Source: Candidatus Endomicrobium embiratermitis (GTDB lineage Bacteria > Elusimicrobiota > Endomicrobiia > Endomicrobiales > Endomicrobiaceae). From it: a stretch of 64,000 nt of DNA. Every line of letters starts with the position of its first letter. Position 1 is the first letter of the stretch. Location of the stretch: the NCBI GenBank assembly GCA_009781315.1, contig WQYI01000008.1, forward strand, positions 22,281 to 86,280, written 5' to 3'. Below, one piece after another: positions 1 to 7,535 of the stretch. The position numbers and the translations under genes are program-made. Below the pieces are notes generated by a model. It did not search any database, was not told the origin of the DNA, and saw nothing but the letters and a program-made list of their open reading frames with translations.

Positions 1-462
1 GTAACTGTTTACTCTTATTCTCTTCTGATCTAACATCATGTCTATCTTCAATGTATTTATCGCTTTCTCTAACTCTTCTTTCCCTTCCGTTGCTCCCTCT
101 AATAATTCTTCTTCTTTTCCGTCACGAACTGCCCTCAATGCATTCGCAAAGGTTTTCGCGTCTTTTATATCCATCTCTTTTACTACGGTATCCACAGCCT
201 CAGATACCCTCGACGATACCTCTATACCGGCCGCGCTGTAATTAACGCTGATTTTTCCGCCGTCTTCACTCACCAAAACATATTCCTGTTTGTTCCTTTG
301 ATCCCTCATTCTTTTATCTTCTGCTCGGTCACGCGCATATACCGGCAAGTTAACTATGTTAACTATGAACGCCGCGGCTACCAACACCGACACGCTCTTC
401 ATAAATATCCTGTTTCTCCAATACTCTTGAAAGTATTCCGCGATTTTCCTTTTTATACCCAT
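1..462 (-). CDS. Unknown membrane or exported protein, 3' part outside window
   Basis: The frame is open from an ATG at 460-462 to the window edge, 154 codons without a stop, so the C-terminus lies outside. A strong ribosome site (GGAGGGTGTC) directly precedes this ATG. The N-terminus has about 20 charged and aromatic residues, then one hydrophobic segment (about residues 21-43, ending VYA) that is a signal anchor or long signal peptide. The rest is hydrophilic, Glu/Lys-rich and probably helical (about residues 75-140). I do not recognise a family. Its leader (GGAGGGTGTC, an AT-rich stretch) matches that of the 894-residue exported protein at 15362-18046. It lies behind a terminator that ends the 201-residue gene upstream, so it is read either by read-through or from its own promoter. 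Confidence 0.75.
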   Translation of the reverse strand, partial: MGIKRKIAEYFQEYWRNRIFMKSVSVLVAAAFIVNIVNLPVYARDRAEDKRMRDQRNKQEYVLVSEDGGKISVNYSAAGIEVSSRVSEAVDTVVKEMDIKDAKTFANALRAVRDGKEEELLEGATEGKEELEKAINTLKIDMMLDQKRIRVNSY

Positions 463-558
463 GACACCCTCCGTCCTTATTTTATTTTTTGTTTCTTTAT
501 TTTCTTTTTTATTTTCCATTTTGTTCTTCCTTTTTTCTCTATATCAGGTTTTGCTCAC
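463..558 (-). promoter_or_regulatory. Leader of the partial gene, similar to the leader of the 894-aa gene
   Basis: The 5' side of the gene at 1-462 carries GGAGGGTGTC before the start and an AACAAAAAATAA-type tract. The same two blocks in the same order precede the start at 18046. The similarity suggests common ancestry or shared control of the two leaders. No clear -35/-10 pair was found here. Confidence 0.4.
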
Positions 559-603
559 AAAAAACAAGAACCTCGGCACTTTACTTCCTATGCCGAGATT
601 CTT
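559..603 (-). terminator. Rho-independent terminator after the 201-aa gene
   Basis: On the minus strand a 13-bp stem (AAGAA-CTCGGCA pairing with TGCCGAG-TTCTT, one mismatch; arms 591-603 and 566-578) is followed by six T at 559-564. The stem overlaps the stop codon of the gene ending at 588. Confidence 0.8.
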
Positions 604-1193
604 ATCTTTCTTACTCTATTTAAAATAATATTACCGGAGGCTGTTATTCCTTTCCTCTGTCTTATCCCTACTATGAACATTATAAACGTCATTATTATCA
701 GCCCGGCCCTGGCTTCACCGGACGGTATCTTGTAATTCATATACAGCTTAAACAACTTTTCCGCGCTTTCAAATATATTCCCGCTCTCAGAACCTGTCTC
801 TATTATTTGCTTCCTTACTTTTAATATCGTTATCTCTCCCGCAGCCCCGCTGCCGCTTGTTCCTCTTTCTTCTTTCTTTTCTTCCTTGCTCCCGCCAAAC
901 GCTCCTGCTTCCACTCCAAACGCCGTTTTTAATAATTCTCCTATTCCTTTACTTATCTCATTCGCCGTCATTATTAACGAATCATTGCATTTGCTAAACA
1001 ACTGATTTATCGTATGTCCCGCTACAGTCGCCGCCGCTACCACAAAACTGTGGCGGCTCGCTTCTGCCGCTCCGTATGTAAATCCGTTTATAAACATACT
1101 TACCAATACAAAAAGAACAGTTGCTTTCTTTATCTCCGATAAAGAAAACTTTTTGCTTATTACTCCAATAAGCAATCTTTTTGCCTGTTCCAT
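588..1193 (-). CDS. Unknown membrane protein, 201 aa
   Basis: I do not recognise this protein. It has an N-terminal basic stretch, a hydrophobic segment at about residues 25-42, and a middle part rich in Gly, Ser, Lys and Glu (about residues 98-118). A second hydrophobic segment lies near residues 163-177, before a basic C-terminus. The design (about 24 cytoplasmic residues, then one anchor, then an exported region) resembles that of the partial gene downstream. It is the first gene after a promoter carrying two TTTCACA repeats 11 bp apart, so it may belong to a response-regulator regulon. It ends in a strong terminator. It could be part of a surface or secretion apparatus, but nothing in the sequence proves that. 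Confidence 0.7.
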   Translation of the reverse strand: MEQAKRLLIGVISKKFSLSEIKKATVLFVLVSMFINGFTYGAAEASRHSFVVAAATVAGHTINQLFSKCNDSLIMTANEISKGIGELLKTAFGVEAGAFGGSKEEKKEERGTSGSGAAGEITILKVRKQIIETGSESGNIFESAEKLFKLYMNYKIPSGEARAGLIIMTFIMFIVGIRQRKGITASGNIILNRVRKIRISA

Positions 1194-1247
1194 ATTATTT
1201 TCCCTTTCTGCGCTATATACTAATATCCCTCCGTTCTTTGCACTATT

Positions 1248-1302
1248 ATTCTAGCCTATTATTGTGTTTTTTGTTAGTATTCTTTGTGAAATTTTTGTGA
1301 AA
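1248..1302 (-). promoter_or_regulatory. PhoB/OmpR-type promoter: tandem TTTCACA box plus -10
   Basis: The minus strand shows TTTCACA twice (1296-1302 and 1285-1291, 11 bp apart), then 31 bp, then a -10 hexamer TAGAAT (1248-1253). No -35 hexamer is evident. The same arrangement with the same 31-bp distance lies before the 894-aa gene at 18123-18177. A 7-bp direct repeat in an 11-bp period is the known form of Pho-box-like sites bound by OmpR/PhoB regulators. Confidence 0.6.
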
Positions 1303-1346
1303 TTTGAAAACGGCAAAAAGTAATACTTACCTTTTGCCGTTAAATC

Positions 1347-1372
1347 GTCATTGCGGCCTTGAGCCGCAATCT
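1347..1372. repeat. TGTCAT-family hairpin element, GCGG type
   Basis: GTCAT, a stem TGCGGC/GCCGCA with a short loop, and ATCT. A single copy, followed by an imperfect repeat of TTCGTAA units (1373-1390), just downstream of the RND gene that stops at 1395. Close relatives lie at 10854-10921 and 28786-28813. Confidence 0.8.
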
Positions 1373-1394
1373 ATTCGTAATTCGTAATTGTCGT

Positions 1395-4300
1395 TTAAAG
1401 GTCTTTTTTCTTAAGTTCCTCGTCGCTTAAATCTACCATTCTTTTTTCCGGTCTGCCGAATATTCTTCTAAGGAAGCGCCTGAATATGTCCATATATTCA
1501 AAAATCGCGGGAACTATTACCAAAGTCAAAATAGTGGAACTTATAATTCCGCCGATAACGACTATACCCATACCTTTTCTGAAACTGCCGACTTCCGTAA
1601 GCCCTAAAGCCGTCGGAAGCATGCCGGCTATCAACGCGAAAGAAGTCATAAGAATAGGTCTAAATCTCGTCCTGCCCGATATAATTATAGCTTCGTCTAT
1701 ACCGTGCCCGGCTCTTATTTTCTGCTGTATGTAATCTACAAGCAAAATAGAGTTTTTAGCGACTATTCCCAAAAGCATTATCATGCCTATTAAAGTAAAC
1801 ATATCCGCGGGCTGTCTGGCTATTATCAAAGCAAAAATCGCGCCGACTATCGCAAGGGGCAGAGCAGACATAATGGTAAAAGGAGTTATCATGGATTCGT
1901 AAAGGGAAGACAACACCATAAAAATAAAAAGTATTGAAAGAAGCGCGGCTATCCCTATGCTTTTTACCATAGTAGCCATTTCTTCGGCATTACCCGAAAC
2001 TTTCATTTCTATATTTTTCCATTCTTTAGAACGAACCGGATTATTAAATTTTTCTTCTTTAAATATCTTAAAAGCCGCGGACTGAACCGCGCCTATAGTT
2101 CCTCCTGCGGACAGATTTCCTTCTACCGTAACATAACGCATCCTGTCTTTACGGAATATCTGCGTAGGTCCTTCTACTGTCTCCAAACGCGCAACATTTT
2201 TAAGACGCACCAGCCTGTTGTTGACGTTGTTTATGTAAATACTGTCAAAATTTTCGGTTATGTCTCTTTGATCTTCGCGGAATATTACCCTTATGTCGTA
2301 TTCCAAGCCGTTTTCGCGGAATTTCCCGGCTTTTATGCCGTCTATCATTCCCCTTATTTCATTTCCCGCTATAACCGAGTTTACGCCCAGACTTTCCATT
2401 TTATGCGTATCCATTTGAATTTGCACTTCGGGCTTGCCCGGCTGATAATTAGACCGTATGTCGACAAGATAAGGAACGGTTTTAAACCTTTCCATTAAAA
2501 CCTGCGCCGCGGAATAGAGTTTATCCACATCGTCTCCGGAAAGTTCCACGACAAATTCGCTGCGCGCTCCTCCTAAGCTTTGCTTTAAGAAAGAAAAATT
2601 AAGCTCGTTTCCGTATTTTTCGTACATAACTTTTCTTAAATAATCTTTTAACTCAGGAGTATTTCTGACATCGCCTCTGCTTTTAAACTTGGCGACAATG
2701 CCTTTGAAATATTTTTTTATTATACTTTTCTCCGACGTCTTCTGATGCATCCTTACGTATAAAGTCGCCTCATTCGCGGGGCTGTCATACATTCCTGTCG
2801 AACCTATGGACGCCGAAATCAATTCCACTTCGGGCTCGTTCATAATAATGGTTTCAACTTCTTTTGAGTATTGGTCCATCCTGTCTAAAGAAGTTCCCGG
2901 TTTTGCCCTGATGTTTACGTTAAATTCTCCCCAGTCGGAAGACGGCATAAAATTAAGCCTTAAAGCGCCGTGCTTAACGGCAACGACAACGCCTATGATA
3001 ATAAAAAGAGTCGCCGCGAAAGTAACAAGCTTCATTCCTTTTGTTTTTACTATAAACGAAATTACTTTTACGTAAAAATCTTCAACGGCGTTAAAAAGAG
3101 GGTTAAACCAGCCTACGGTCAAAGCTCTGAATGTTTTTACGGAAACATTCTTTACCGGCAGGAAAAATGTCTTGATGACCGACGGATTCTTGTTCGGTTT
3201 TGCGTTTTTGTCGGGAATAAAATAAGCCGAAAGCATAGGAGCTACGGTCAAAGCGTCAAGAATTGATATTCCCATCGCGAAAACAACGGTTAAGCCGAAC
3301 TCTTTGAAAAACTGACCCATTATGCCGCTTAAAAAAGAAACCGGAAAAAATACCGCTATAACGGCGGCTGTCGTCGCTATGACCGCAAGCGTAACTTCGT
3401 CCGTGCCGTCAATTGCTGCTTTAACGGGGTCTTCGCCTTCCTCATAATGCCTGAAAATATTTTCTCGCACTACTATCGCGTCGTCTATCAGCAGCCCGAC
3501 GGAAAGCGCTAAAGCCATAAGAGAAATAACGTTTAAACTGAACCCGAACGCGTACATAAATATAAAAGAGCCTATCAAACTGTTAGGCAGAGCCAAAGCC
3601 GTAATAAAAGTCGAACGCCAGCTGCTTAAAAAGAAATACACTACGACAACCGCAAGGAAAATACCTTCCAGAATCGTGTTTTTCACGTCTTCTATATTCA
3701 TACGCACGCCGCGCGCGGAATCGTAAATCAAAGTAAGGTTCGGACTGCCGGGCCTTCCTTCATATCTATGGTTTAATTCTTTAAGTTTTGCATGGACTCC
3801 GTCGGAAATAGCCACGTCGTTACCTTTGGCCTGTCTGTAAATCTGAATAAGCAAAGAAGGCTCGTATTTTATTTCGCCGTCAACTATAGTGTTGAGCCTT
3901 GCGCGGGAAGTTTCTTCCTGCACGCCGTCCACGACTTCCGCCACGTCCTTAACGGTTACGGGCATATCGTTGCCCATAAAATTTACGACTACGCTGCGGA
4001 TTTCCTTAATCGACGAAAACTCGCCCATCGTTCTGAAAGCCAGCTGCGTCGGACCTTTGTTCACGGTTCCCGCAGGAACGTTTAAACTGTTAGCCTGCAC
4101 TCTTGAAGCTAGAGTGCCTAAAGTCAGCTCGAAAGATTTAAGTTTGTTTTTATCCGCCTGAATCTGAATTTCTCTTTTTTGCCCGCCGATTATAGCTATC
4201 TGCGAAACGCCGGATACCTGCGCGAAATCTTTTGAAACCACGTCGTCGGCAAAATCATAAAGTTGTTTGGGAGTAAGAACATCCGATTTTAAACTTAAAG

Positions 4301-4718
4301 TCAAAAGAGGCATATTGTCCATATCGGCTTTTAATACAATAGGTTCGTTTATATCATCGGGAAGCAAAAGCCTTATCTGTCCGACTTTGTCGCGCACTTC
4401 CTGAGCCGCGACTTCAGGGTCTTTTGAAAGATTAAATTCGCCGAAAACTATGGACACGTTGTCCTGATTTATCGACATGACGTGCTTCAATCCCGAAACT
4501 CCGCTGACCGCGTCTTCTATAGGCTTTGAAACAAGCTGCTCTATTTCGTTTACTCCGGCGCCAGGGTAACTGGTTACAACAGCCACATAAGGAAATTCCA
4601 CGTCGGGAAACATTCTTACGCTGAGATTGCTTAAGCAAATTAAGCCTAAAACAAGCACCGCCAGAAGTATGGAGAAAATAAAAGTAGGTCTCTTAATAGC
4701 CAATCTTGCTAAATTCAT
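1395..4718 (-). CDS. RND efflux pump, HAE1/AcrB type
   Basis: An inner-membrane proton-driven exporter of the resistance-nodulation-division family. At 1107 residues it is slightly longer than the usual 1030-1060. It shows the N-terminal RPTF segment, two large periplasmic loops and about 12 membrane helices. The TM4 proton relay has both Asp (GLLIDDAIVV, about residue 410), and the TM10 Lys is present (GIVAKNSILLVDY, about residue 970), so the relay looks intact. The start follows AAAGGAAAAAAAG. It lies last in a TetR-TolC-RND unit, but no periplasmic adaptor (MFP) gene is present between TolC and the pump. A GIY-YIG repeat element lies there instead. Substrate unknown. Confidence 0.93.
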   Translation of the reverse strand: MNLARLAIKRPTFIFSILLAVLVLGLICLSNLSVRMFPDVEFPYVAVVTSYPGAGVNEIEQLVSKPIEDAVSGVSGLKHVMSINQDNVSIVFGEFNLSKDPEVAAQEVRDKVGQIRLLLPDDINEPIVLKADMDNMPLLTLSLKSDVLTPKQLYDFADDVVSKDFAQVSGVSQIAIIGGQKREIQIQADKNKLKSFELTLGTLASRVQANSLNVPAGTVNKGPTQLAFRTMGEFSSIKEIRSVVVNFMGNDMPVTVKDVAEVVDGVQEETSRARLNTIVDGEIKYEPSLLIQIYRQAKGNDVAISDGVHAKLKELNHRYEGRPGSPNLTLIYDSARGVRMNIEDVKNTILEGIFLAVVVVYFFLSSWRSTFITALALPNSLIGSFIFMYAFGFSLNVISLMALALSVGLLIDDAIVVRENIFRHYEEGEDPVKAAIDGTDEVTLAVIATTAAVIAVFFPVSFLSGIMGQFFKEFGLTVVFAMGISILDALTVAPMLSAYFIPDKNAKPNKNPSVIKTFFLPVKNVSVKTFRALTVGWFNPLFNAVEDFYVKVISFIVKTKGMKLVTFAATLFIIIGVVVAVKHGALRLNFMPSSDWGEFNVNIRAKPGTSLDRMDQYSKEVETIIMNEPEVELISASIGSTGMYDSPANEATLYVRMHQKTSEKSIIKKYFKGIVAKFKSRGDVRNTPELKDYLRKVMYEKYGNELNFSFLKQSLGGARSEFVVELSGDDVDKLYSAAQVLMERFKTVPYLVDIRSNYQPGKPEVQIQMDTHKMESLGVNSVIAGNEIRGMIDGIKAGKFRENGLEYDIRVIFREDQRDITENFDSIYINNVNNRLVRLKNVARLETVEGPTQIFRKDRMRYVTVEGNLSAGGTIGAVQSAAFKIFKEEKFNNPVRSKEWKNIEMKVSGNAEEMATMVKSIGIAALLSILFIFMVLSSLYESMITPFTIMSALPLAIVGAIFALIIARQPADMFTLIGMIMLLGIVAKNSILLVDYIQQKIRAGHGIDEAIIISGRTRFRPILMTSFALIAGMLPTALGLTEVGSFRKGMGIVVIGGIISSTILTLVIVPAIFEYMDIFRRFLRRIFGRPEKRMVDLSDEELKKKDL

Positions 4719-4775
4719 CTTTTTTTCCTTTGTTTAATAATTTTTCAAAAACATTGCTTATTGTACGTTTTTGTC

Positions 4776-4804
4776 TGTCATACTGAGCGAAGCGAAGTAT
4801 CCAT
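4776..4804. repeat. TGTCAT-family element, left arm flanking the GIY-YIG gene
   Basis: A 29-bp element reading TGTCAT, AC, TGA, GC-GAA-GC, GAA, GT, ATCCAT. It is the inverted partner of 5084-5112 (25 of 29 positions identical). The four differing positions are two pairs that keep an internal stem, ATAC/GTAT here and ATGT/ACAT in the partner. Confidence 0.9.
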
Positions 4805-5080
4805 ATAGTACAAATCTTCCCAGTTTCTGTTACAACTTTCTATCAAATCTATTTTTTTCTTTCTCAACCAGCCTTTTAACTGCTTTTCTCTTAATATTGC
4901 GTCTTCAATTGACTCGTATTCTTCATAATAAACAAGATTCTTCAAACCGCATTTTTTTGTAAAACCTTCTATTTTCCCTTCTTTGTGCTCAAAAATACGC
5001 CTCAATAAATCATTAGTCACACCTATGTACAACGTTCCGTTTTTCTTATTCGATATAATATACGTGTAATACTTTCTCAT
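4778..5080 (-). CDS. Small GIY-YIG endonuclease (UPF0213/YhbQ type)
   Basis: A 100-residue stand-alone GIY-YIG domain. The TYI...LYIG pair forms the GIY-YIG signature (about residues 6-20), followed by the conserved Asn-Arg region NDLLRRIFEHK and a downstream YYEEY...AILREKQLKGW block holding the catalytic Glu. All key residues are present, so it is probably an active nuclease. It lies inside an inverted pair of 29-bp TGTCAT elements. Its last codons run into the left element, so the gene appears to be part of a repeat-bounded cassette rather than of the efflux operon around it. Such small GIY-YIG proteins have no settled function. A role in cutting or moving the flanking hairpins is my inference. 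Confidence 0.88.
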   Translation of the reverse strand: MRKYYTYIISNKKNGTLYIGVTNDLLRRIFEHKEGKIEGFTKKCGLKNLVYYEEYESIEDAILREKQLKGWLRKKKIDLIESCNRNWEDLYYMDTSLRSV

Positions 5081-5083
5081 TTT

Positions 5084-5112
5084 ATGGATGTTTCGCTTCG
5101 CTCAACATGACA
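5084..5112. repeat. TGTCAT-family element, right arm flanking the GIY-YIG gene
   Basis: Inverted copy of 4776-4804, with the internal stem ATGT/ACAT in place of ATAC/GTAT. It is followed by GGCAACG, also seen after the copy at 13175-13202 and, as AGCAACG, after 57761. Confidence 0.9.
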
Positions 5113-5132
5113 GGCAACGGCAAAGTCCGTTA

Positions 5133-5160
5133 GCTATTCTCTTTTCTCTATTCTCTGCCG
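5133..5160. repeat. Short-repeat arm of CTATTCT/CTCTTTT units
   Basis: A stretch of degenerate CTATTCTCT units ending TGCCGTT. It is nearly identical to the right arm of the palindrome at 56644-56717. Here only one arm is present. Confidence 0.6.
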
Positions 5161-6588
5161 TTAGTAATTGTTGTTATAAAACGCTTCCGCCTGTTCGTAT
5201 ATGCTTATGAGTTCCAAAGTTCCCTGTAAAACCGATAAAGTGGCGTCGTCCAAATCCTGTTCGCTTTGTAAAACCAAATATGTGGTGCTTCTGCCTTTTC
5301 TCAAAAGATCCTGGTCTTCAATATTTCTATCCTGCTGGATTTTTTGTATTTCTTTGGCTAAAGCAAGACGGGATTTCGCGTTATTCCAGTTGTCAAGAAG
5401 CTGAAGCCAGTCGTTATTTTCTCTTATCGCGGCAAATCCGGCTGCTTTTTGCGAAGAAATTTTTGCGGATTCAAAACCTTTGTTTATGTCTTTTCTCAAA
5501 TTAAAATCCAAAGGCAAGGTGTAACGGATTCCGACTGCAAAAGTAGGCCCTCCTATTGAAAGGCTTTGCGTGTTGTCAATCAGCTCGCCGTGAGCGCTGT
5601 TTGCTCCGATTTGGCCGGAAAGAACCAAATCCGCGCCCATGGATTTTTCCTGCGCCAAAGCCGCGAACTCCGCGCTTTTAACGTCTTCCAAAGCGGACAA
5701 AACGTCAAACCTCGTCCCTCTTTTTTCGAGAACTCGTTCGTCTATAAAAGCGCTGTTAAGCTTGTCGAATTTTTCAACTTCATAGTTTACGGTATCGTCA
5801 GTTATATCCATAAGCTGGTTAAAAGCCCTTCTTGCCCTTATCTCGTCCTCGTAGGCAAGCTTAATATTTAATTCTCTCATTTTTACCGCAGCCTGAGACT
5901 GAAGCATATCGGACCTTTCAGCCAAATCCACATTGTATCTTTTACGGTTCCAATCCAAAATCTTTCTTGTCCTGTTCAAAGAAGTCTGCCTGAAATCTAT
6001 TACCGTTCTTGAATAAGACAAATTCCAGTAAGCAAGTTTTGCGTTGAGCAAAATGCTTTGTTTTTTAAACTCAAGCAGATACAAAGCCGATTGCGCGTTT
6101 GCCCTTGCCTGCGATATGGATGCTTTTGTCGAGCCGCCGTTAAAATCTTTAAGCAAAGACTGGCTGAGCTTTATAAAAGGAGATATATCGGTCATTTTAT
6201 AGTCCGGAGCGCCAAACGCGAAATCATACTTTCCGTAAGATCCGTTCAAACCCAAAGAAACCTGAGTACCGGTTTCAAATTGTCTGTTTATGCTTGCGTC
6301 ATAAGCTAAATTAGTTATATTGTCCATTCCCGCGCCGAAAGAATATGGTTTTCCGCTTTGATCGTAAACGTAATTCGCGCCGGCGGAAAGATAATAGGAA
6401 TACACCCTTTCGATTTCGGCAATTCTACCTTTAACCGCGTCGATATTATACTGAACGGATTTAAGCTCGCTGTTTTTATCGGCTACAAGATTTAAATAAT
6501 CCTGCATCGTCAAAAAATTTCCTTCGGCATGCGCATAATGCGCGGCAAAAACGAATATAACCGCCGCCAGCAACTTCAACTTTTTCAT
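5161..6588 (-). CDS. TolC-like outer-membrane efflux protein
   Basis: A 475-residue outer-membrane factor that forms the exit duct of a tripartite efflux or secretion system. The start at 6586-6588 (MKKLKLL) is chosen because GGGAGAGAAG precedes it and a signal peptide follows directly (hydrophobic core, cut near AHA). Upstream in-frame codons belong to leader sequence. The two long helical halves typical of the family (about residues 25-230 and 240-475) are visible. It lies between the TetR regulator upstream and the RND pump downstream, which it presumably serves. The adaptor protein that normally links the two is not encoded here. Confidence 0.9.
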   Translation of the reverse strand: MKKLKLLAAVIFVFAAHYAHAEGNFLTMQDYLNLVADKNSELKSVQYNIDAVKGRIAEIERVYSYYLSAGANYVYDQSGKPYSFGAGMDNITNLAYDASINRQFETGTQVSLGLNGSYGKYDFAFGAPDYKMTDISPFIKLSQSLLKDFNGGSTKASISQARANAQSALYLLEFKKQSILLNAKLAYWNLSYSRTVIDFRQTSLNRTRKILDWNRKRYNVDLAERSDMLQSQAAVKMRELNIKLAYEDEIRARRAFNQLMDITDDTVNYEVEKFDKLNSAFIDERVLEKRGTRFDVLSALEDVKSAEFAALAQEKSMGADLVLSGQIGANSAHGELIDNTQSLSIGGPTFAVGIRYTLPLDFNLRKDINKGFESAKISSQKAAGFAAIRENNDWLQLLDNWNNAKSRLALAKEIQKIQQDRNIEDQDLLRKGRSTTYLVLQSEQDLDDATLSVLQGTLELISIYEQAEAFYNNNY

Positions 6589-6621
6589 AACTTCTCTCCC
6601 TGTCACGACAAACATACATAT

Positions 6622-6648
6622 TGTCATTCCGATGAAAATCGGAATCCA
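6622..6648. repeat. TGTCAT-family element, GAAA-loop type
   Basis: TGTCAT, stem TCCGAT/ATCGGA around GAAA, ATCCA. It forms an inverted pair with 6664-6740. Confidence 0.85.
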
Positions 6649-6663
6649 TTTTTTATTTAAACG

Positions 6664-6740
6664 TGGATCCCCCCGTATTAAGACCTTACGGGGCAGGCTC
6701 GTTAGAGGAATAACATCTTACTAACAAGCACGGGATGACA
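6664..6740. repeat. TGTCAT-family element, long compound-stem type (inverted)
   Basis: Begins TGGATCCC and ends GGGATGACA. Between them are further short stems (CCCCGTA/TACGGGG and a GTTAG/CTAAC region). The conserved ends match the family, while the hairpin is much longer than in other copies. Confidence 0.7.
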
Positions 6741-6765
6741 ACGCGGTTGTAGTGATCTCCTTGTT

Positions 6766-7347
6766 TTATTTGAATTTTTGCATTAAAAGTTCTATCATCC
6801 GTCCGATTTCTTCGTTATATTGATCGTTATTGTAAATTTCCGCGCATTTCTTCGCGTAATCCATTGTGGCGCCGAACAATATTGAAATAAGCTTATAATT
6901 ATCTATATTTTTATCCAGATAACCGTCATTTTTACAATCATCTATAATGGTATAACAGAAAGCGTAAATTACTTTGTGAGTTTCTCTTACCAGCTGAATA
7001 AAAAATTTATCGGAAAAATCAAATCCTTTCATTACTGTTTCAAACATACCCTTCTTTTCCCTGAACAATTTTGCGCTGGCAAAAATAATTCTTTCCAATC
7101 TTTCTTTAGAAGACGACAAACCTTCCGACTCTTTGAACCAGTAATCTTTCAAATCTTCAATCATACTGTTAAATAAAACTTTTATGAAGTTTTCTTTGGA
7201 TTTAAAATAATAATAAAACATTCCGAGATTAACGCCGGCTTCTATGCAAATAGAACGTATGCTGATGCTTGAAATGCCGTTTTCAATCATCTTTTTCTTT
7301 CCGATTTCTATTAATTTTTTGTCAATATTTTGCGATGGCCTGGACAT
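6766..7347 (-). CDS. TetR/AcrR-family transcriptional repressor
   Basis: 193 residues. The N-terminal TetR DNA-binding domain has its helix-turn-helix at about residues 25-47 (SIRSICIEAGV, then MFYYYFKSKENF, the typical recognition region). The rest is a helical ligand-binding and dimerisation domain. It is the first gene of the unit with TolC and the RND pump, so it most likely represses its own efflux operon and is released by a pump substrate. An 18-bp palindrome next to its -35 box is a likely operator. Confidence 0.93.
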   Translation of the reverse strand: MSRPSQNIDKKLIEIGKKKMIENGISSISIRSICIEAGVNLGMFYYYFKSKENFIKVLFNSMIEDLKDYWFKESEGLSSSKERLERIIFASAKLFREKKGMFETVMKGFDFSDKFFIQLVRETHKVIYAFCYTIIDDCKNDGYLDKNIDNYKLISILFGATMDYAKKCAEIYNNDQYNEEIGRMIELLMQKFK

Positions 7348-7355
7348 AAAAATAC

Positions 7356-7392
7356 AATTAGCAACGAGTAACGAGTAATGAGCAATTAACGA
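7356..7392. repeat. Short-repeat arm of ACGAGTA/ATGAGCA units
   Basis: Degenerate 7-bp units (ACGAGTA, ACGAGTA, ATGAGCA, ATTAACG) in the TetR leader. One arm only, of the same style as the palindromes elsewhere. Confidence 0.55.
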
Positions 7393-7412
7393 CCTTTGTA
7401 AAATTAATAATA

Positions 7413-7440
7413 ATTATACACATTTATAATAAAATGTCAA
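7413..7440 (-). promoter_or_regulatory. Sigma-70 promoter of the tetR-tolC-RND operon
   Basis: On the minus strand, TTGACA (7435-7440), 16-bp spacer, TATAAT (7413-7418). Both hexamers match consensus exactly. Confidence 0.8.
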
Positions 7441-7443
7441 GTC

Positions 7444-7461
7444 TTTTGTTTACAAACAAAA
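7444..7461. promoter_or_regulatory. Candidate TetR operator palindrome
   Basis: TTTTGTTT-AC-AAACAAAA, two perfect 8-bp arms, starting 3 bp from the -35 hexamer of the tetR promoter. Position and symmetry fit autoregulation by the TetR protein. Binding is inferred. Confidence 0.55.
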
Positions 7462-7535
7462 TATTATTATTAAAAATATATTTATTTTTCAATTATTTTT
7501 TGTTTTTATAATATCTTATAAAAATAGAGCATTAA

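Noticed and set aside
38..735. Open frames on the plus strand at 38-245 and 298-735
   Set aside because: They run antisense over the minus-strand genes at 1-462 and 588-1193, have low-complexity Ser/Phe-rich translations and lack ribosome sites. The minus-strand frames have better starts and membrane signals.
1347..1372. TGTCAT elements as ordinary Rho-independent terminators
   Set aside because: Most copies lack a U-tract, occur in inverted pairs, lie inside operons and even inside a coding gene. Some may still end transcripts, but that does not explain the family.
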